From Trebonia sp963773105 (lineage in GTDB: Bacteria > Actinomycetota > Actinomycetes > Streptosporangiales > Streptosporangiaceae), in NCBI GenBank assembly GCA_963773105.1, contig CAVZAA010000002.1, positions 1 to 64,000 of the forward strand: a DNA stretch of 64,000 nt, read 5' to 3'. The notes under the pieces were generated by a model, which had not been told where the DNA came from, searched no databases, and saw nothing but the letters and a program-made list of their open reading frames with translations. Positions within the stretch are counted from its first letter, which is position 1. Every line of letters begins with the position of its first letter. This document shows positions 7,972-18,400 of this stretch, one piece after another. A program made the position numbers and the translations under genes.

Positions 7972-8362
7972 GCTTTCCCCCTGAAAAGCTACGTGAATTA
8001 CCCCGACCGGCGGCAGGACAGGCTGACACCAGCCTCTAGCCATCAGCGGCCTCCCACTCCAGGGCCGCGGCCGCGGAGAGAAGCCAGAAGAAATGCACGG
8101 CTACGACACCTCCGCCTAGCCGCGCGTCCTGCCTATCGCGTTCGAAGAGTAACATGGCGACTTCATGCAGTCACGATTGGGTATCGGCTCTTCCCTATTC
8201 ACCGATCACCAGCTGGCGCCTGGCCTCGGGCTCATCAAGCATGAATTCACGCAGGCGAGGGGCCCAGCATCCGCCGATAAGCGCTCTATGCGAAATACGC
8301 GCGCACGTGGCATCCCTGATCCCGGCCTAATCAGGTGTGGCCGGGCAGGGGCGCGGCGCGCG
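7972..8362. other. Intergenic stretch, no gene recognised
   Basis: Upstream of the beta-helix gene and downstream of the CBS gene. Apart from the ribosome site at 7972-7985 nothing is recognisable; open frames are short and lack coding character. Confidence 0.5.
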
Positions 8363-8797
8363 CTAGCGGGTACCTGTGATGTAGTCGGTCAACGCGGCCC
8401 GCTCACTTTCCAGCTCGCCGATGCGGCTCTTCACCACGTCACCGATGCTCACGATGCCGCGCAGGCCGCCGTCCACCATGACCGGCGCGTGCCGTACCCG
8501 ACGTTCGGTCATCATGCGCGCTACATCGTCCAGCTCGGTCGCTGGCGTGACCGTGTGCACATCCGCGGTGTAGATAGCCGTGACCTGCTCAGACATCACC
8601 GCACTGCCTCGTAGGGCCAAAGCCCGGACAACATCCCGCTCGCTGACGATCCCGTCGACCGAGGCGCCATCGCCAGAGACCACCACCGCGCCGATCCGGT
8701 GCTCGGCCAGGACCGCGACAAGACGCTGCACCGTCGTGTCCGGTGTGACCGTAACGACCTGCGCGCCCTTGACGCGAAGCAAATCGCTGATACGCAT
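8363..8797 (-). CDS. Tandem CBS-domain protein
   Basis: A 144-residue soluble protein from the ATG at 8797, with GGGAGG five bases upstream. It is just two CBS domains: residues about 10-60 (VVTVTPDTTVQRLVAVLAEH … VDGIVSERDVVRAL) and about 75-128 (VHTVTPATELDDVARMMTE … LRGIVSIGDVVKSRI). A helical tail follows. Paired CBS domains bind adenine nucleotides and usually regulate another protein; free-standing versions like this are frequent in actinobacteria and linked to dormancy or energy sensing. No partner is apparent next door. Confidence 0.88.
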   Translation of the reverse strand: MRISDLLRVKGAQVVTVTPDTTVQRLVAVLAEHRIGAVVVSGDGASVDGIVSERDVVRALALRGSAVMSEQVTAIYTADVHTVTPATELDDVARMMTERRVRHAPVMVDGGLRGIVSIGDVVKSRIGELESERAALTDYITGTR

Positions 8798-9097
8798 CCG
8801 GCCCTCCCGACACTGGTACAGCACCGACCGTTTTGGGACCCCTACCCAAGACCAGACACTCCAATCCGCGGCCGCCAGTTAAGTGACCCGCGACGGGCTC
8901 CGTCGGCGACCCGGCGATGGCGGCCGCGCCGGCCCGGCTGCTGCCCGACAGCCAACCCGCAGGGAAGTCCCAGTGCAGCTGACCAGGGAGTCCAGCCTGC
9001 CCTCCAGCTGATCAGCGGCGAACTGCCCGATGATTCTGCGGTCAGAGCGACTTTCTGCGTGTCCCTGGCGTACTTCTATCTGAAAGGAGGACGCCTG

Positions 9098-9625
9098 ATG
9101 ACGAGCGATAGTCGCCATGACGACCTGACGGCGTTCCTGGCCGTGCGCGGCAACGCGCTGCTGCGAACGGCTGTCCTGCTCGCGCCGGGCCGTGAAGCCG
9201 GCGAGGACCTGCTGCAGGAGGCATTGGAGCGGCTGCTCCGTAAGTGGCACAAGGTCGACGGTGACCCGGAGGCCTACTTGCGGCGCATCATGTACAACCG
9301 TGCCGTCGACGGCTGGCGAACCCACGCGCGCCGCAAGGAGTTGCTCGGCCACCCGGTGGAGGCGGCGGTCGTTGATCACGCTTCCAGGCTTGATCTTCGG
9401 CTCGCGCTGATCGGCGCGCTTCAGCTGCTGACGCCACGGCAACGAGCGGCCGTCGTGGCGCGCTACTGGGAGCAGCTAAGCGAAGCCGAGACAGCGACGG
9501 CGCTCGGCTGCTCGGTCAGCGCGGTGAAGTCAGCTACCGCGCGCGGACTCAGGACGCTTCGCGAGGCGATTACCCCGGACATGGAATACGGATCGTACGT
9601 ATCAACGGAAGAGGCGGGACGATGA
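9098..9625 (+). CDS. SigE-family ECF RNA polymerase sigma factor
   Basis: A 175-residue sigma-70 factor of the actinobacterial SigE family. The ATG at 9098 has an excellent AAAGGAGG. Region 2 lies about residues 15-75 (ALLRTAVLLAPGREAGEDLL, then QEALERLLRKW and YNRAVDGWR). Region 4 is at about 110-160 (LTPRQRAAVVARYWEQLSEA and LGCSVSAVKSATARGLRTL, the helix-turn-helix). It overlaps the next gene by four bases (ATGA), so the two are translationally coupled. In this family the coupled downstream membrane protein commonly acts as sensor or anti-sigma factor. Confidence 0.9.
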   Translation: MTSDSRHDDLTAFLAVRGNALLRTAVLLAPGREAGEDLLQEALERLLRKWHKVDGDPEAYLRRIMYNRAVDGWRTHARRKELLGHPVEAAVVDHASRLDLRLALIGALQLLTPRQRAAVVARYWEQLSEAETATALGCSVSAVKSATARGLRTLREAITPDMEYGSYVSTEEAGR

Positions 9626-10623
9626 CCAGATTCGATGCAGATCTCGGTAGCGCCGATCACGGCACCCCGCTCCGGGCGATCTTGAGCGCCTCGGTCTCCG
9701 ACGTCCGCATGCCAGCCGACCTGCTGGACCGGGCAATGAGGCGCAATCGCAGGCGCACGATGCGAAACGGCCTCCTGGGGGCCGTCGCCGCGGCGGGGGT
9801 CTTGGCGACCGTGATCGCCACAGCCGTCAGCTGGGCGCCCGGCCACCCGGCGTCGGCGCAGCGAGTGGTCCGCCCGCACGTTCAGCGCACGGCCCATCAG
9901 CATGCTCAGGTGCTGACCGTCGCCTACGTGGTCGACCACGTAGCGACCGCGCTAATGAACTCGTACCGTATGATCAGCATGGTTCGGGGGTCGGGCGGGA
10001 TGGACCATGGCTCGATCACTTACACGGACGTGGCAACCCAGCAGCAACACTATGTGGGCGGGCTGCGCGATTCGTCCGGGCAGCCGTATCTGCAGACTAC
10101 GACATCAGTGCGCAATGGCATCTGGACGGAATTCGACGTCGATTATGCCGACCATGTGTACTCCACTCTCACCGCGAGCGACACCGATCATGGCCAGCAG
10201 GTAACCGTGTCCTCCTGGCTGCCGCTCCAGTCCAGCGCGGACCCAGCCGTCGCCTTCAAGCAGGCGCTGAAGGCGCACGCCATCACCGTGGCCGGCCACC
10301 GTGTCCTCGATGGCCGCGACACCATTCTGCTGCGCGTGAACGGCCCATCGGAATCTTGGCCTCAGGATCCCCCGAGCTGGATCTGGGTTGACGCCAGCAC
10401 CTACCTGGTCGTTCAGACCGAGCACTTCATACATGCTTACAAGGGCGGCACTTTCGTACCTCCCACGCCCACGAGCCAGTTGACGTGGATCGCCCTTGTC
10501 TCCCGCGTGACCTGGCTAACTCCCACGCCACAGAACCTGGCCCTGCTCACTCTGGACCCGCCGACCGGATTCACCGATGTCCCGTACTCGGTGATGACGT
10601 CATACCTCGGACGGATTTCCTGA
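9622..10623 (+). CDS. Single-pass membrane protein coupled to the sigma factor, putative anti-sigma or sensor
   Basis: A 333-residue protein with a cytoplasmic N-terminus of about 45 residues (…MPADLLDRAMRRNRRRTMR), one membrane helix (about 48-70, LLGAVAAAGVLATVIATAVS) and a large extracellular domain of about 250 residues. That domain is rich in beta-strand and Thr/Val and resembles the outer domains found beside SigE-type factors. No zinc-binding HxxxCxxC anti-sigma motif is present, so the anti-sigma role is inferred only from coupling with the sigma gene. Confidence 0.7.
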   Translation: MTRFDADLGSADHGTPLRAILSASVSDVRMPADLLDRAMRRNRRRTMRNGLLGAVAAAGVLATVIATAVSWAPGHPASAQRVVRPHVQRTAHQHAQVLTVAYVVDHVATALMNSYRMISMVRGSGGMDHGSITYTDVATQQQHYVGGLRDSSGQPYLQTTTSVRNGIWTEFDVDYADHVYSTLTASDTDHGQQVTVSSWLPLQSSADPAVAFKQALKAHAITVAGHRVLDGRDTILLRVNGPSESWPQDPPSWIWVDASTYLVVQTEHFIHAYKGGTFVPPTPTSQLTWIALVSRVTWLTPTPQNLALLTLDPPTGFTDVPYSVMTSYLGRIS

Positions 10624-10792
10624 CGTTCAAGCGCATCCTCGCGGGCCGACTGATGGTTAGGGGTACTGCCAACGAGAGCGTGTCGCATCCCTGGTACGGC
10701 TCCTCGACCTGGCCGGGGATCCCGACAGCAGCGGGCCGCCTCCCCCCACAAGCCTTGCTCATCTCTAGACCGTGAGCTTGATTATTTGATGC

Positions 10793-10818
10793 CTAACGCT
10801 TAGATTACTAATCATTAG
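10793..10818. promoter_or_regulatory. Tandem CTAA-N3-TTAG dyads, probable operator
   Basis: Two 11-bp dyads, CTAACGCTTAG (10793-10803) and CTAATCATTAG (10808-10818), centred 15 bp apart in an AT-rich patch. They lie about 33 bp before the small ORF that leads the flavin oxidoreductase gene, as expected for a repressor operator. Confidence 0.6.
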
Positions 10819-10850
10819 ACATCGAAGGTTGATCGCTCTTGGGAGTCAGC

Positions 10851-10961
10851 ATGGATCAAGAGGTGCGCAGGACAACCGACCGGCCCGAGAGCACCCAGAA
10901 GGCCCGGCAGGCCGCTGTCCGCGCCGGCTCCTCTCCGCGTGAGAGCTGGCGACGCCGATGA
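10851..10961 (+). CDS. 36-residue leader-type small ORF
   Basis: ATG at 10851 with GGAG seven bases upstream, 36 codons, ending TGA at 10959-10961. The product is polar and Arg-rich (MDQEVRRTTDRPESTQKARQ onward), with no membrane segment. Its stop overlaps the ATG of the next gene (ATGA), so translation of the oxidoreductase is probably coupled to it. Whether the peptide itself matters is unknown. Confidence 0.5.
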   Translation: MDQEVRRTTDRPESTQKARQAAVRAGSSPRESWRRR

Positions 10962-11827
10962 GCGAGCGCAAGTTCCGGTTCGGCGCGGTTACCGGCTTCG
11001 GGCGCAGCGGGCAGGAGTGGGCGGCGACCGCGCGACATATCGAACAGCTTGGCTTCTCCACCCTCCTGTGCCCTGACGGCACCGGCACGTTCGCGCCATT
11101 TCAGGCGCTGAGCGCGGCCGCCGCTGTGACCAGCGGGCTGCGTCTGGGCAGTTACGTGCTGGCGAGCCCGCTGCGCACTCCGGGAGAGGTGGCCTGGGAG
11201 AGCGCGAGCCTGGACGTGCTCAGCGGGGGCCGGTTCGAACTCGGACTCGGCGCGGGCCGTCCGGGCGCCGAACGGGACGCTGCCCGGCTCGGGATGCCCT
11301 TCGGCGCGCCAGCCGAGCGTGTCCGCCGCATTGAGCAGACGCTCCAGGCGGTGTGCGACCGCTATGCCAGGTCGGACGACGCGTCTCAATACGACGCCGT
11401 CCGGGGTGTACAGCAGCCACGGCCTACGGTTCTTATCGCCGGCAGCGGGTCAAGGATGCTTCACCTCGCCGCGCATGAGGCAGACATCCTCGCCCTGAGC
11501 CTGCCGCCGCGCAGTACCGAGGATGACTTGGAGGCGAAGACCAATCAGATCCGCGCGATCGCCGGAGATCGATTTGACCGACTCGAGCTCAACCTCAACG
11601 TAGCCGTGGTCGGCGAGGATGTCCCGCCCGAGGCCGCCGCATGGCTTGGGGCCGATCCCCGAGAGCTCATCAGCAACGGCTCGATAACCGTGCTCGTCGG
11701 CTCCGCCCGGCAGATGGCCGACACCCTGCTGCGACGACGGGATCGCGCCGCCGTCTCCTACGTCTCGGTTAACGCCCAGTTCGCCGACAGGTTCGCGCCG
11801 GTGATCGAGTTGCTCGCCGACGCGTGA
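10958..11827 (+). CDS. LLM-class (luciferase-like, probably F420-dependent) oxidoreductase
   Basis: A 289-residue TIM-barrel enzyme of the luciferase-like monooxygenase class. Typical parts are FRFGAVTGFGRSGQEW at the N-terminus, the TARHIEQLGFSTLLCPD strand-helix, LRLGSYVLASPLRTPGEVAW and LDVLSGGRFELGLGAG, then a later TVLIAGSGSRMLHLAA. The family uses reduced F420 or FMN to reduce or oxygenate small organic substrates; the substrate cannot be told here. ATGA overlap with the 36-codon ORF and the CTAA/TTAG dyads upstream suggest inducible expression. Confidence 0.85.
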   Translation: MSERKFRFGAVTGFGRSGQEWAATARHIEQLGFSTLLCPDGTGTFAPFQALSAAAAVTSGLRLGSYVLASPLRTPGEVAWESASLDVLSGGRFELGLGAGRPGAERDAARLGMPFGAPAERVRRIEQTLQAVCDRYARSDDASQYDAVRGVQQPRPTVLIAGSGSRMLHLAAHEADILALSLPPRSTEDDLEAKTNQIRAIAGDRFDRLELNLNVAVVGEDVPPEAAAWLGADPRELISNGSITVLVGSARQMADTLLRRRDRAAVSYVSVNAQFADRFAPVIELLADA

Positions 11828-11852
11828 GAACTGGGTGACTTAGCCCACCGGC

Positions 11853-14800
11853 TTACCCCACGGTCTCAAGCACGCGGGGCGGCGGGGCGGGCGGCGTGGT
11901 CCGGCGCCAGCCGGACACCAGCAGGTAGAGCGACGGCAGCACGAACAGGTTGAGCAGGGTGGAGGTCGCCAGGCCGCCGAGGATGACGATGGCCATCGGG
12001 TACTCGATCTCCTGACCGGGCTGGTCGCCGTAGATGATCAGCGGCACCAGCGCCAGGGCCGTCGCCAGCGCGGTCATCAGTATGGGAGACAGCCGCTCGC
12101 TCGCGCCGCGCACCACCAGGTCGCGGCCGAAGGGGACGCCTTCCTCCTCTTCCAGGTGCTTGAAGTGCGCGATCATTAGGATGCCGTTGCGGGCGGCGAT
12201 GCCGAGCACGGTGAAGAACCCGACCAGCGCGCCGAGCGTGATCGTGCCAAGGACGCCCCAGGCGGCAAGCACGCCGCCGACTAGGGCGATGGGCAGCGTG
12301 ATCAGCAGCATGAGCGCCAGCCGCCAGGAGCGGAACGCGGCCTGGAGCAGCAGCAGGACCACGATCAGCGCACCGAGGCCCAGCCACTCGAGGCGCTGCT
12401 GCGCCGATGCCCGCTCGACGGATTCCCCCTGCAGGGAGGCCGTGTAGCCGGCCGGGAGTTTGAAGGACTTCAGCAGCGCCTGCACCTGGCCTGCGGCGGT
12501 GCCGAGGTCGGTGCCTGCTGATACGTCGGCGTCCACTTCCTGCATCCGGACGCCGTTCACGCGGATGATCTGGCTGGGCGTCGGCACGATGGCGACCGTG
12601 GCGACCTTGCCGAGGGCCACGTGCCCGCCGCTCGGCGTGTCGATGGGCAGCTGCTCAAGCGCGGTGACGCTGTTGCGGGTGGCCGGCGTGGTCCACGCGG
12701 CCACGATGAGCATCTCGTCGTTGGAGGCGATCTCCGACATCGGCTCGCTCGCCATCATGATCGCGGCCTCGCGGCGCACGTCGCCGGGGGTGAGCCCGTA
12801 CTTGGCAGCGGTGGCCGTGTTGACGGTGACGTTGGCCTGCGGGATCAACTCGAGCGGCGCGGGCTGCACGTCGTCAAGGCCGTGCAGCTTCGCCATGCGC
12901 GCCGACAGCTGGTTGCCGAGCGTGGCGAGGGTGTTGATGTCCGGGCCCTCGAGGTAGACGGCGATGTCCTCGGTGGTGCCGTTGGTGAGCACCTCGTCGA
13001 TCCGCTCGTGCAGGTAGGTCTGCACGTCGCTGAATGCGCCGGGGTAGGAGTCGGCGATATCCCGCAACTTGTTCACGGTGGCGTCGTAATTGGTGCCCGG
13101 CTTGAGCGACAGCCACGTCTCCGAGAAGTTGACGCCGGAGACTTCCTCGCCAAGCAGGGCCTGCCCGATGTGGCTGCCGGCGGTGCTGACGCCGGGCACC
13201 TTCAGCACCTGGTCCTGCAGCGACGTGACCATCCGGTCCTGCTCGGTGACCGACGTGCCCGGCTTGGTCACGAAGTGCATGAGGAAGTCCGGCTCCTTGA
13301 ACGAGGGGAACAGGTCCTCGCCGAGGTGCGGATAGGCGAAGCCGCCCGCGAGCGCGGCGATGACGACCACGCCGAACGCGTACGCCGGGGCGCGTAGTGC
13401 GCCCGATAGCGCCCGCGAGTACCCTCGCTTGGCCACGCGGACCACCGGCGGCTCGGTCTGCTTGAGCCTGGCGTCGCGCAGCAGGATGTAGCCGAGTGCC
13501 GGCGTCACCGTCAGCGCCACCGCCATCGAGGCGAGCACCGCCAGGCCGTAGGCAAGGGCCAGTGGCTCGAAGAACGCGCCGGTCAGCCCGCCGACGAGCA
13601 TGACCGGGATGACGGCGATGATGTTGATCAGCGTCGCGTAGAAGATCGCGACCCGTACCTCGAGCGACGCGGCCAGCACGACGTGGAACGGGCTGATCAT
13701 CCGCCCGGCGGCCCGCCAGGCGCGCAGCCGCCGCACGATGTTCTCCATGTCGATGATCGCGTCGTCGACGACTACGCCGACCGCGACGGCGAACCCGGCC
13801 AGGATCATCGTGTTGATCGTCGTGCCCAGCGCGGCGAGCACGATCTCCGCCGCCGCCAGCGACAGCGGGATGGCCAGCAGGGAGACCAGCGCCGCGCGCC
13901 ATTGGAACAGGAACATCAGCAGCACGAACACGACGAGGATGCAGCCGAGCAGCACCGACTGCGACAGGTTGTGGATGGCGATTTGGATGAAGCTGGCCTG
14001 GCGGAAGATCTGGTTGTTGATCGTCACGCCGGGCATGGAGGGCGCCATGGCGGAAAGGGCCTTGTCGATCCCGCTCGTGACGTCGAGGGTGTTCGCGCCG
14101 GGGAACTTCTCGACGACAAGCATGAGGCCGGGACCGCCGTTGATCACCGCGTCACCGATCAGCGGCGGGTAGCCCCAGGTGACGTCGGCGACGTCACCGA
14201 GGTTGAGAACCTTGCCTTTCTGGACGGAGATCGGCACCTGGGCGAGCTGCTGCGGCGTGGCGATGGGCTGGATGTTATGCACGTCGACTTGCTGATTCCC
14301 GGTGCTCAGGTAGCCGAGCGAGCCGACTGCCGCGCCAGTCGTGAACTTGACCTCGGAAGCGTCCACCGCGTTGGCCGCCGTCGAGATCAGGTCCTCGAAG
14401 GCGACCCCGTTCTTGGCCATCTTCGCCGGGTCGGCCTCGATCATGAGCTCCTTGGGCTTCTCACCCCAGATCGCGACGTTGGCGACGCCGGGCACGTCCA
14501 TCAGCCGGGGCCGTAGCTGCCACTGCGCCATCATCGACAAGTCCAGCAGCGAGACGGTCTTCGACGAGAGGCCGATCTGCATCACCCGGCTGGTGGCGGA
14601 CACGATCGGGTACATCTGCGGCACGTCGCACCAGGACGGCAGCGTGTGCGCGGTCGCCTGGATGCGCTCCTGGACCAGCTGTCTGGCGTGCAGCTCGTCC
14701 GTGCCCTTGAAGTACAGGAAGATCGCCGACAGCTGCGGCTCTGAGTCCGACCGGATGTCGTAGACGCCGGGCACGCCGTGCAGCGCCGCCTCAAGCGGCA

Positions 14801-14996
14801 CCGTGGTCAGCGCCTCGATCTGGGACGGCGACAGCCCAAGGCAGTTCGTCTGGATCTCCACCGAGACCGGGGCGAACTCGGGGAACGCGTCGAGTTTCTG
14901 CGACCCGGCCAGCGTCACGCCAAAGTAGAGCAGCGCGATGGCCAGCCCCGCCACCAGGTACCGGAACCGCAGGCTGGTCGCGACGATCCACCGCAT
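11853..14996 (-). CDS. RND-family efflux transporter (CzcA/CusA-like), pump B
   Basis: A 1047-residue RND protein, normal family length. The N-terminal helix is followed by LDAFPEFAPVSVEIQT, GLSPSQIEALTTVPLEAALH and the two large extracytoplasmic loops, with twelve membrane segments expected. TM4 carries the proton-relay acids: GVVVDDAIIDMENI, Asp at about 411, 412 and 416. The subfamily resembles heavy-metal or hydrophobic-compound pumps; I cannot name the cargo. GGAGAGG lies upstream of the ATG. It is the last gene of a three-gene minus-strand operon: pump A, mini adaptor, pump B. Confidence 0.9.
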   Translation of the reverse strand: MRWIVATSLRFRYLVAGLAIALLYFGVTLAGSQKLDAFPEFAPVSVEIQTNCLGLSPSQIEALTTVPLEAALHGVPGVYDIRSDSEPQLSAIFLYFKGTDELHARQLVQERIQATAHTLPSWCDVPQMYPIVSATSRVMQIGLSSKTVSLLDLSMMAQWQLRPRLMDVPGVANVAIWGEKPKELMIEADPAKMAKNGVAFEDLISTAANAVDASEVKFTTGAAVGSLGYLSTGNQQVDVHNIQPIATPQQLAQVPISVQKGKVLNLGDVADVTWGYPPLIGDAVINGGPGLMLVVEKFPGANTLDVTSGIDKALSAMAPSMPGVTINNQIFRQASFIQIAIHNLSQSVLLGCILVVFVLLMFLFQWRAALVSLLAIPLSLAAAEIVLAALGTTINTMILAGFAVAVGVVVDDAIIDMENIVRRLRAWRAAGRMISPFHVVLAASLEVRVAIFYATLINIIAVIPVMLVGGLTGAFFEPLALAYGLAVLASMAVALTVTPALGYILLRDARLKQTEPPVVRVAKRGYSRALSGALRAPAYAFGVVVIAALAGGFAYPHLGEDLFPSFKEPDFLMHFVTKPGTSVTEQDRMVTSLQDQVLKVPGVSTAGSHIGQALLGEEVSGVNFSETWLSLKPGTNYDATVNKLRDIADSYPGAFSDVQTYLHERIDEVLTNGTTEDIAVYLEGPDINTLATLGNQLSARMAKLHGLDDVQPAPLELIPQANVTVNTATAAKYGLTPGDVRREAAIMMASEPMSEIASNDEMLIVAAWTTPATRNSVTALEQLPIDTPSGGHVALGKVATVAIVPTPSQIIRVNGVRMQEVDADVSAGTDLGTAAGQVQALLKSFKLPAGYTASLQGESVERASAQQRLEWLGLGALIVVLLLLQAAFRSWRLALMLLITLPIALVGGVLAAWGVLGTITLGALVGFFTVLGIAARNGILMIAHFKHLEEEEGVPFGRDLVVRGASERLSPILMTALATALALVPLIIYGDQPGQEIEYPMAIVILGGLATSTLLNLFVLPSLYLLVSGWRRTTPPAPPPRVLETVG

Positions 14997-15048
14997 GGGA
15001 CCCGCCTCTCCTTTAAGTCAGCTCAGCTCCGGTTGGCTCGAGGGGCCG

Positions 15049-15495
15049 TCAGGTTTCCTCGACGACACCGTTCTGCACGCCGAGCAGTTCCTCGGCGCCC
15101 TGGGTGACCACGGTGGTGCCCGCCGGCAGGCTGCCGGGCTTGAGGTAAACGGTCTGCCCGACGATCACCGTTACGGCCACGAGGTAGCGGGTGTAGGTGA
15201 GCGGGCCGGTGGCCACATACACCGCCGGCTCTCCCGCTGGCTCATACACGAGCGCTTCGTACGGCACCGCAACCTCACCGCCGAGCGCGGCTGTGGCGGG
15301 CCCCGTGCGCAGCGCGATCCGCTGCGCGCCAAGCGGCGTCAGCACGACGCTCATGCCGTGGCTGGTCCTCTCGAGCTGCGCGGTCGGCGGCGGCGATGCC
15401 TCGCTGGTGTTGCTTGAACAGGCTGCCGCTGTCGCCGCGAGTGCCATCGCGGCCACGGCCCAGGCCAGCGCCGCCCGCGCGGTCCGCCTGTTCAC
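15049..15495 (-). CDS. Mini periplasmic-adaptor-like lipoprotein
   Basis: A 148-residue lipoprotein: a basic start, a hydrophobic segment and a lipobox ending ATAAAC near residue 26. The rest reads like only the C-terminal membrane-proximal part of an HlyD/MacA-type adaptor: VPYEALVYEPAGEPAVYVAT … VTVIVGQTVYLKPGSLPAGT then VVTQGAEELLGVQNGV, where adaptors usually end EGLKDGDRVVVEGA. The hairpin and lipoyl domains are missing. Its GTG overlaps the stop of pump A by three bases, so the operon is tight. Such a short adaptor fits a cell with no outer-membrane channel to reach. Confidence 0.75.
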   Translation of the reverse strand: MNRRTARAALAWAVAAMALAATAAACSSNTSEASPPPTAQLERTSHGMSVVLTPLGAQRIALRTGPATAALGGEVAVPYEALVYEPAGEPAVYVATGPLTYTRYLVAVTVIVGQTVYLKPGSLPAGTTVVTQGAEELLGVQNGVVEET

Positions 15496-18400
15496 GCGTC
15501 CTCCCGGAGTCCGACGGCATCCGGCGGCTGGGCGTCGGCCACCTTCACCGACTGCCCGTGGCCGTCCATTGCCTCGGGGGGCTGGCGCGTGCCCGGCACC
15601 GCGACCACGGCGGCCATGTCGGCGCTGTCCGCCATCGCGATCCCGGCCGGTGTCTCGTCGGACTCCACCGCCGGGGCGGGGCCGAAGAGGCTGCTCGCAG
15701 ACGGAAGCACGACCAGGCAGACGAGCGTGGTGGTGGCAAGCCCGCCGAGGATGACCGCGGCAGCCGTGTGCAGAAGTTCCATTCCCGGTACGTCTCCCAT
15801 CACGACGAACGGCGCCAACGCGACCGCGGTAACCAGGGCGGGCACCGCGATCTGCGCCAGCGACCCGAAGCCGGTCCCGGCGTCCAGGTCGGCGCTGGCG
15901 CGCAGTCGCGCGGCGACGCCGATGACGAGCCGCGCGGCGAGCGCGAAGACCGCGAGCAGCCCCGCCGCGGCGGCGAGCGTCTGCTGCTGCCCGGTGGCGA
16001 ACGTGACCAGCATCGCGCCGGACAGGCAGGCCGGCAGGACAAGGAAGCTGGTGAACCCGAGTCGCCAGCTGCCGGTGATCGCCTGCCCGATGAGCAGGAC
16101 TGCGACCAGGGCGGCGACCACGTAGCCGGTGAACGCGAAGCGCGACGTACCGCTGGCGTAGCTGCCGTTGGGCGACAGCTGGTTGCCCGCCGCGCTGCCC
16201 GCCAGCACGTTGCCGTACTGGCTGGGCGAAACAAGCTCGGCGTGGTAGTCGGCCGGGAACGTCATCCCGGCCAGCTTGGCCGAGATGGCGTTGCTCACCG
16301 AGCCTGCCGAGTCACCCGACACCGTCGCGGTCACGTCCGCGTACTGGGACATGGCCTCCTGCGGGATGTCAGACGGCTGCGGCTGCACCGCGACGGCGGC
16401 GACCCGGCCGAGCCTGACGTGCCCGCCGTTGGCGGTGTCGATGACCAGGTTCTCGATGGACGACAGGCTGCTGCGGGTCGCGGGCAGGCCCCAGACGACC
16501 ACGTCGAACACCTCCTGATCCTCGAAGTAGTTCCCGACGGTCAGCCCGGACAGCAGCGTGCCTGCCTCGCGGCGGACGTCGCCTGGGGAGATGCCGTAGC
16601 GGGCCGCGGCATCCAGGTTGACGTTGATGTCGATCGTCGGCTGCGTGACCGGGGTGGTGACAGTCGTGCCGGTGACATCGGGGATGCGGGCGACGACGCC
16701 GGACAACCGCCCGGCCAGCGTGGCCAGCCCCCCTCCGTTAACGCCGTAGATCCGGGTCACCACCGTGTTGGATCCGCTGGCGAGCACGCCAGTCATGCTG
16801 TCGGCCTCGTACGTGCTGACCGTTCCGGTCAGGCCGGGCGTGCCGTCGGCGATCGCGCTGATCTGGGAGCTGGCCTGGCCGTAGCTCGCGTCCGGCTTCA
16901 GGGTGATCCACAGTTCGCCGGTATTGACGTTCTCGACCTGGTCGGAGTTGGCGGCCCGGCCGAGGGTCGCGCCGACGGACTGCACCGACGGCAGAGCACG
17001 CAGCTCGCCGCTGACGAGGCTCGTCATCCGGCTCATCTCGGTGAGCGACATGCCAGGCGGGCCGGACAGCCGCATCACCAGGGACCGGTCGGTGAACTGG
17101 GGCTGGGTCGCGTGCACGAACGGCAGCGCGGCCAGCGCTGCGATGCCCGCGACCGCGGTGAGGCCGAGGCAGGCGTGTGCGAGCTTCGGCATCGCGGCGA
17201 CGCGCGTGATGCCCCGTTCGTGGGCCGCCCCCGCCCGGTCCGCCATCCCGGCAAGCCCCGCCGCGCGCGCCCCGGCGGCCGTGCGCGCCCGGCGCGGCCC
17301 AACCACCATGACGAGAACGGCGAGGGCCGGGGTGACGGTGAGTGCGGTGACCATGGAGACCACGATCCCGAGGGCGAACGCCAGCGCCATCGGGCGCAGG
17401 AACGCGGCGGTCAGCCCGGTGGCGATGAGGAGCGGGACGATACAGACAAGGGCCGCGACGCCGGCCCCGGCGAGCGCGCCCCGCAGCTCACCGCACGCCG
17501 TCAAGACCCCGCGCGCGACCAGGGTGGCCCTGTCTTGGCCGACGGTGGCCTCATCGGCGGCGTCCGCGCCGAGCCGGGACAGGATCACCTGCACGGAGCC
17601 CGCCGCCTCGGTGACGACGAAGCCGAGCGCGAGCAGCAGGCCGAGCGCGACGAGCGAGTTGAACGTGTACCCGAGGAGCGAGACCAGCGCGGTCGCGGCG
17701 ACGAACGACAGCGCGATGCCGGCCAGGGCGATGAACGCCAGGCGCAGCGACAGCAGCAGGGCGAGCAGCCCCACCGCCATCAGGACGCCCGCGATGATCA
17801 GCGCGGTGCGCAGGTTGCCGAGCGATGAGTTCAGGTAGGTGTCGTCGCGGAACAGCGAGGTGTCGAACGCGATCTGGGGCAGGCCAGGCTTGAGTGAGGC
17901 GATCGCCGCGTCGATCTCGCGGCTGACGGTCAGGACGTTCGCCCCCGGCGCCTTCTGCACGACCAGCACGAGCGCGGGCGCGCCGTTCTCCTGGCCGGCG
18001 CCGACCAGCGGCGGGCTGCCCTGGACAGTCGTCGCGACGTCACCGAGGCGCACTCCCGTGGTGCCGGCGACCGGCAGCTCGGCCATGTTCTTCGGCGTGC
18101 CGAAGGGCAGGACCGGCTGGATGGTCATCCGCTGCAGCATGTCCTCGATGAACCCGGCCGTGCCGGGCGTGTTCCCCTGCAGGTAGGACAGAGGGGAGGT
18201 GAGCTGAGCGTCGCCGACCGTCTCGATGACCTGGTCGAGCGTCACGTGGTTGCCGGCGAGCACCGAGGGGTCGACGAGTACCTGCAGCTGCCGGTCTGCC
18301 TGACCGAAGGTGGACACGTTGCTCACGCCGGCCAGGCTGAGCAGCTTAGGCACGATCACCCACCGGGCGGCCACCGACATGTCGATCATGGACCATTGCC

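Noticed and set aside
9098..10623. Classical zinc anti-sigma factor
   Set aside because: The coupled membrane protein lacks the HxxxCxxC motif; only a general sensor/anti-sigma role is suggested.
13683..14516. 277-codon plus-strand frame
   Set aside because: Antisense shadow of RND pump B.
15396..17828. 810-codon plus-strand frame
   Set aside because: Lies wholly antisense to the RND pump, is extremely rich in Arg, Gly, Asp and His without domain features, and is the usual GC-rich shadow.
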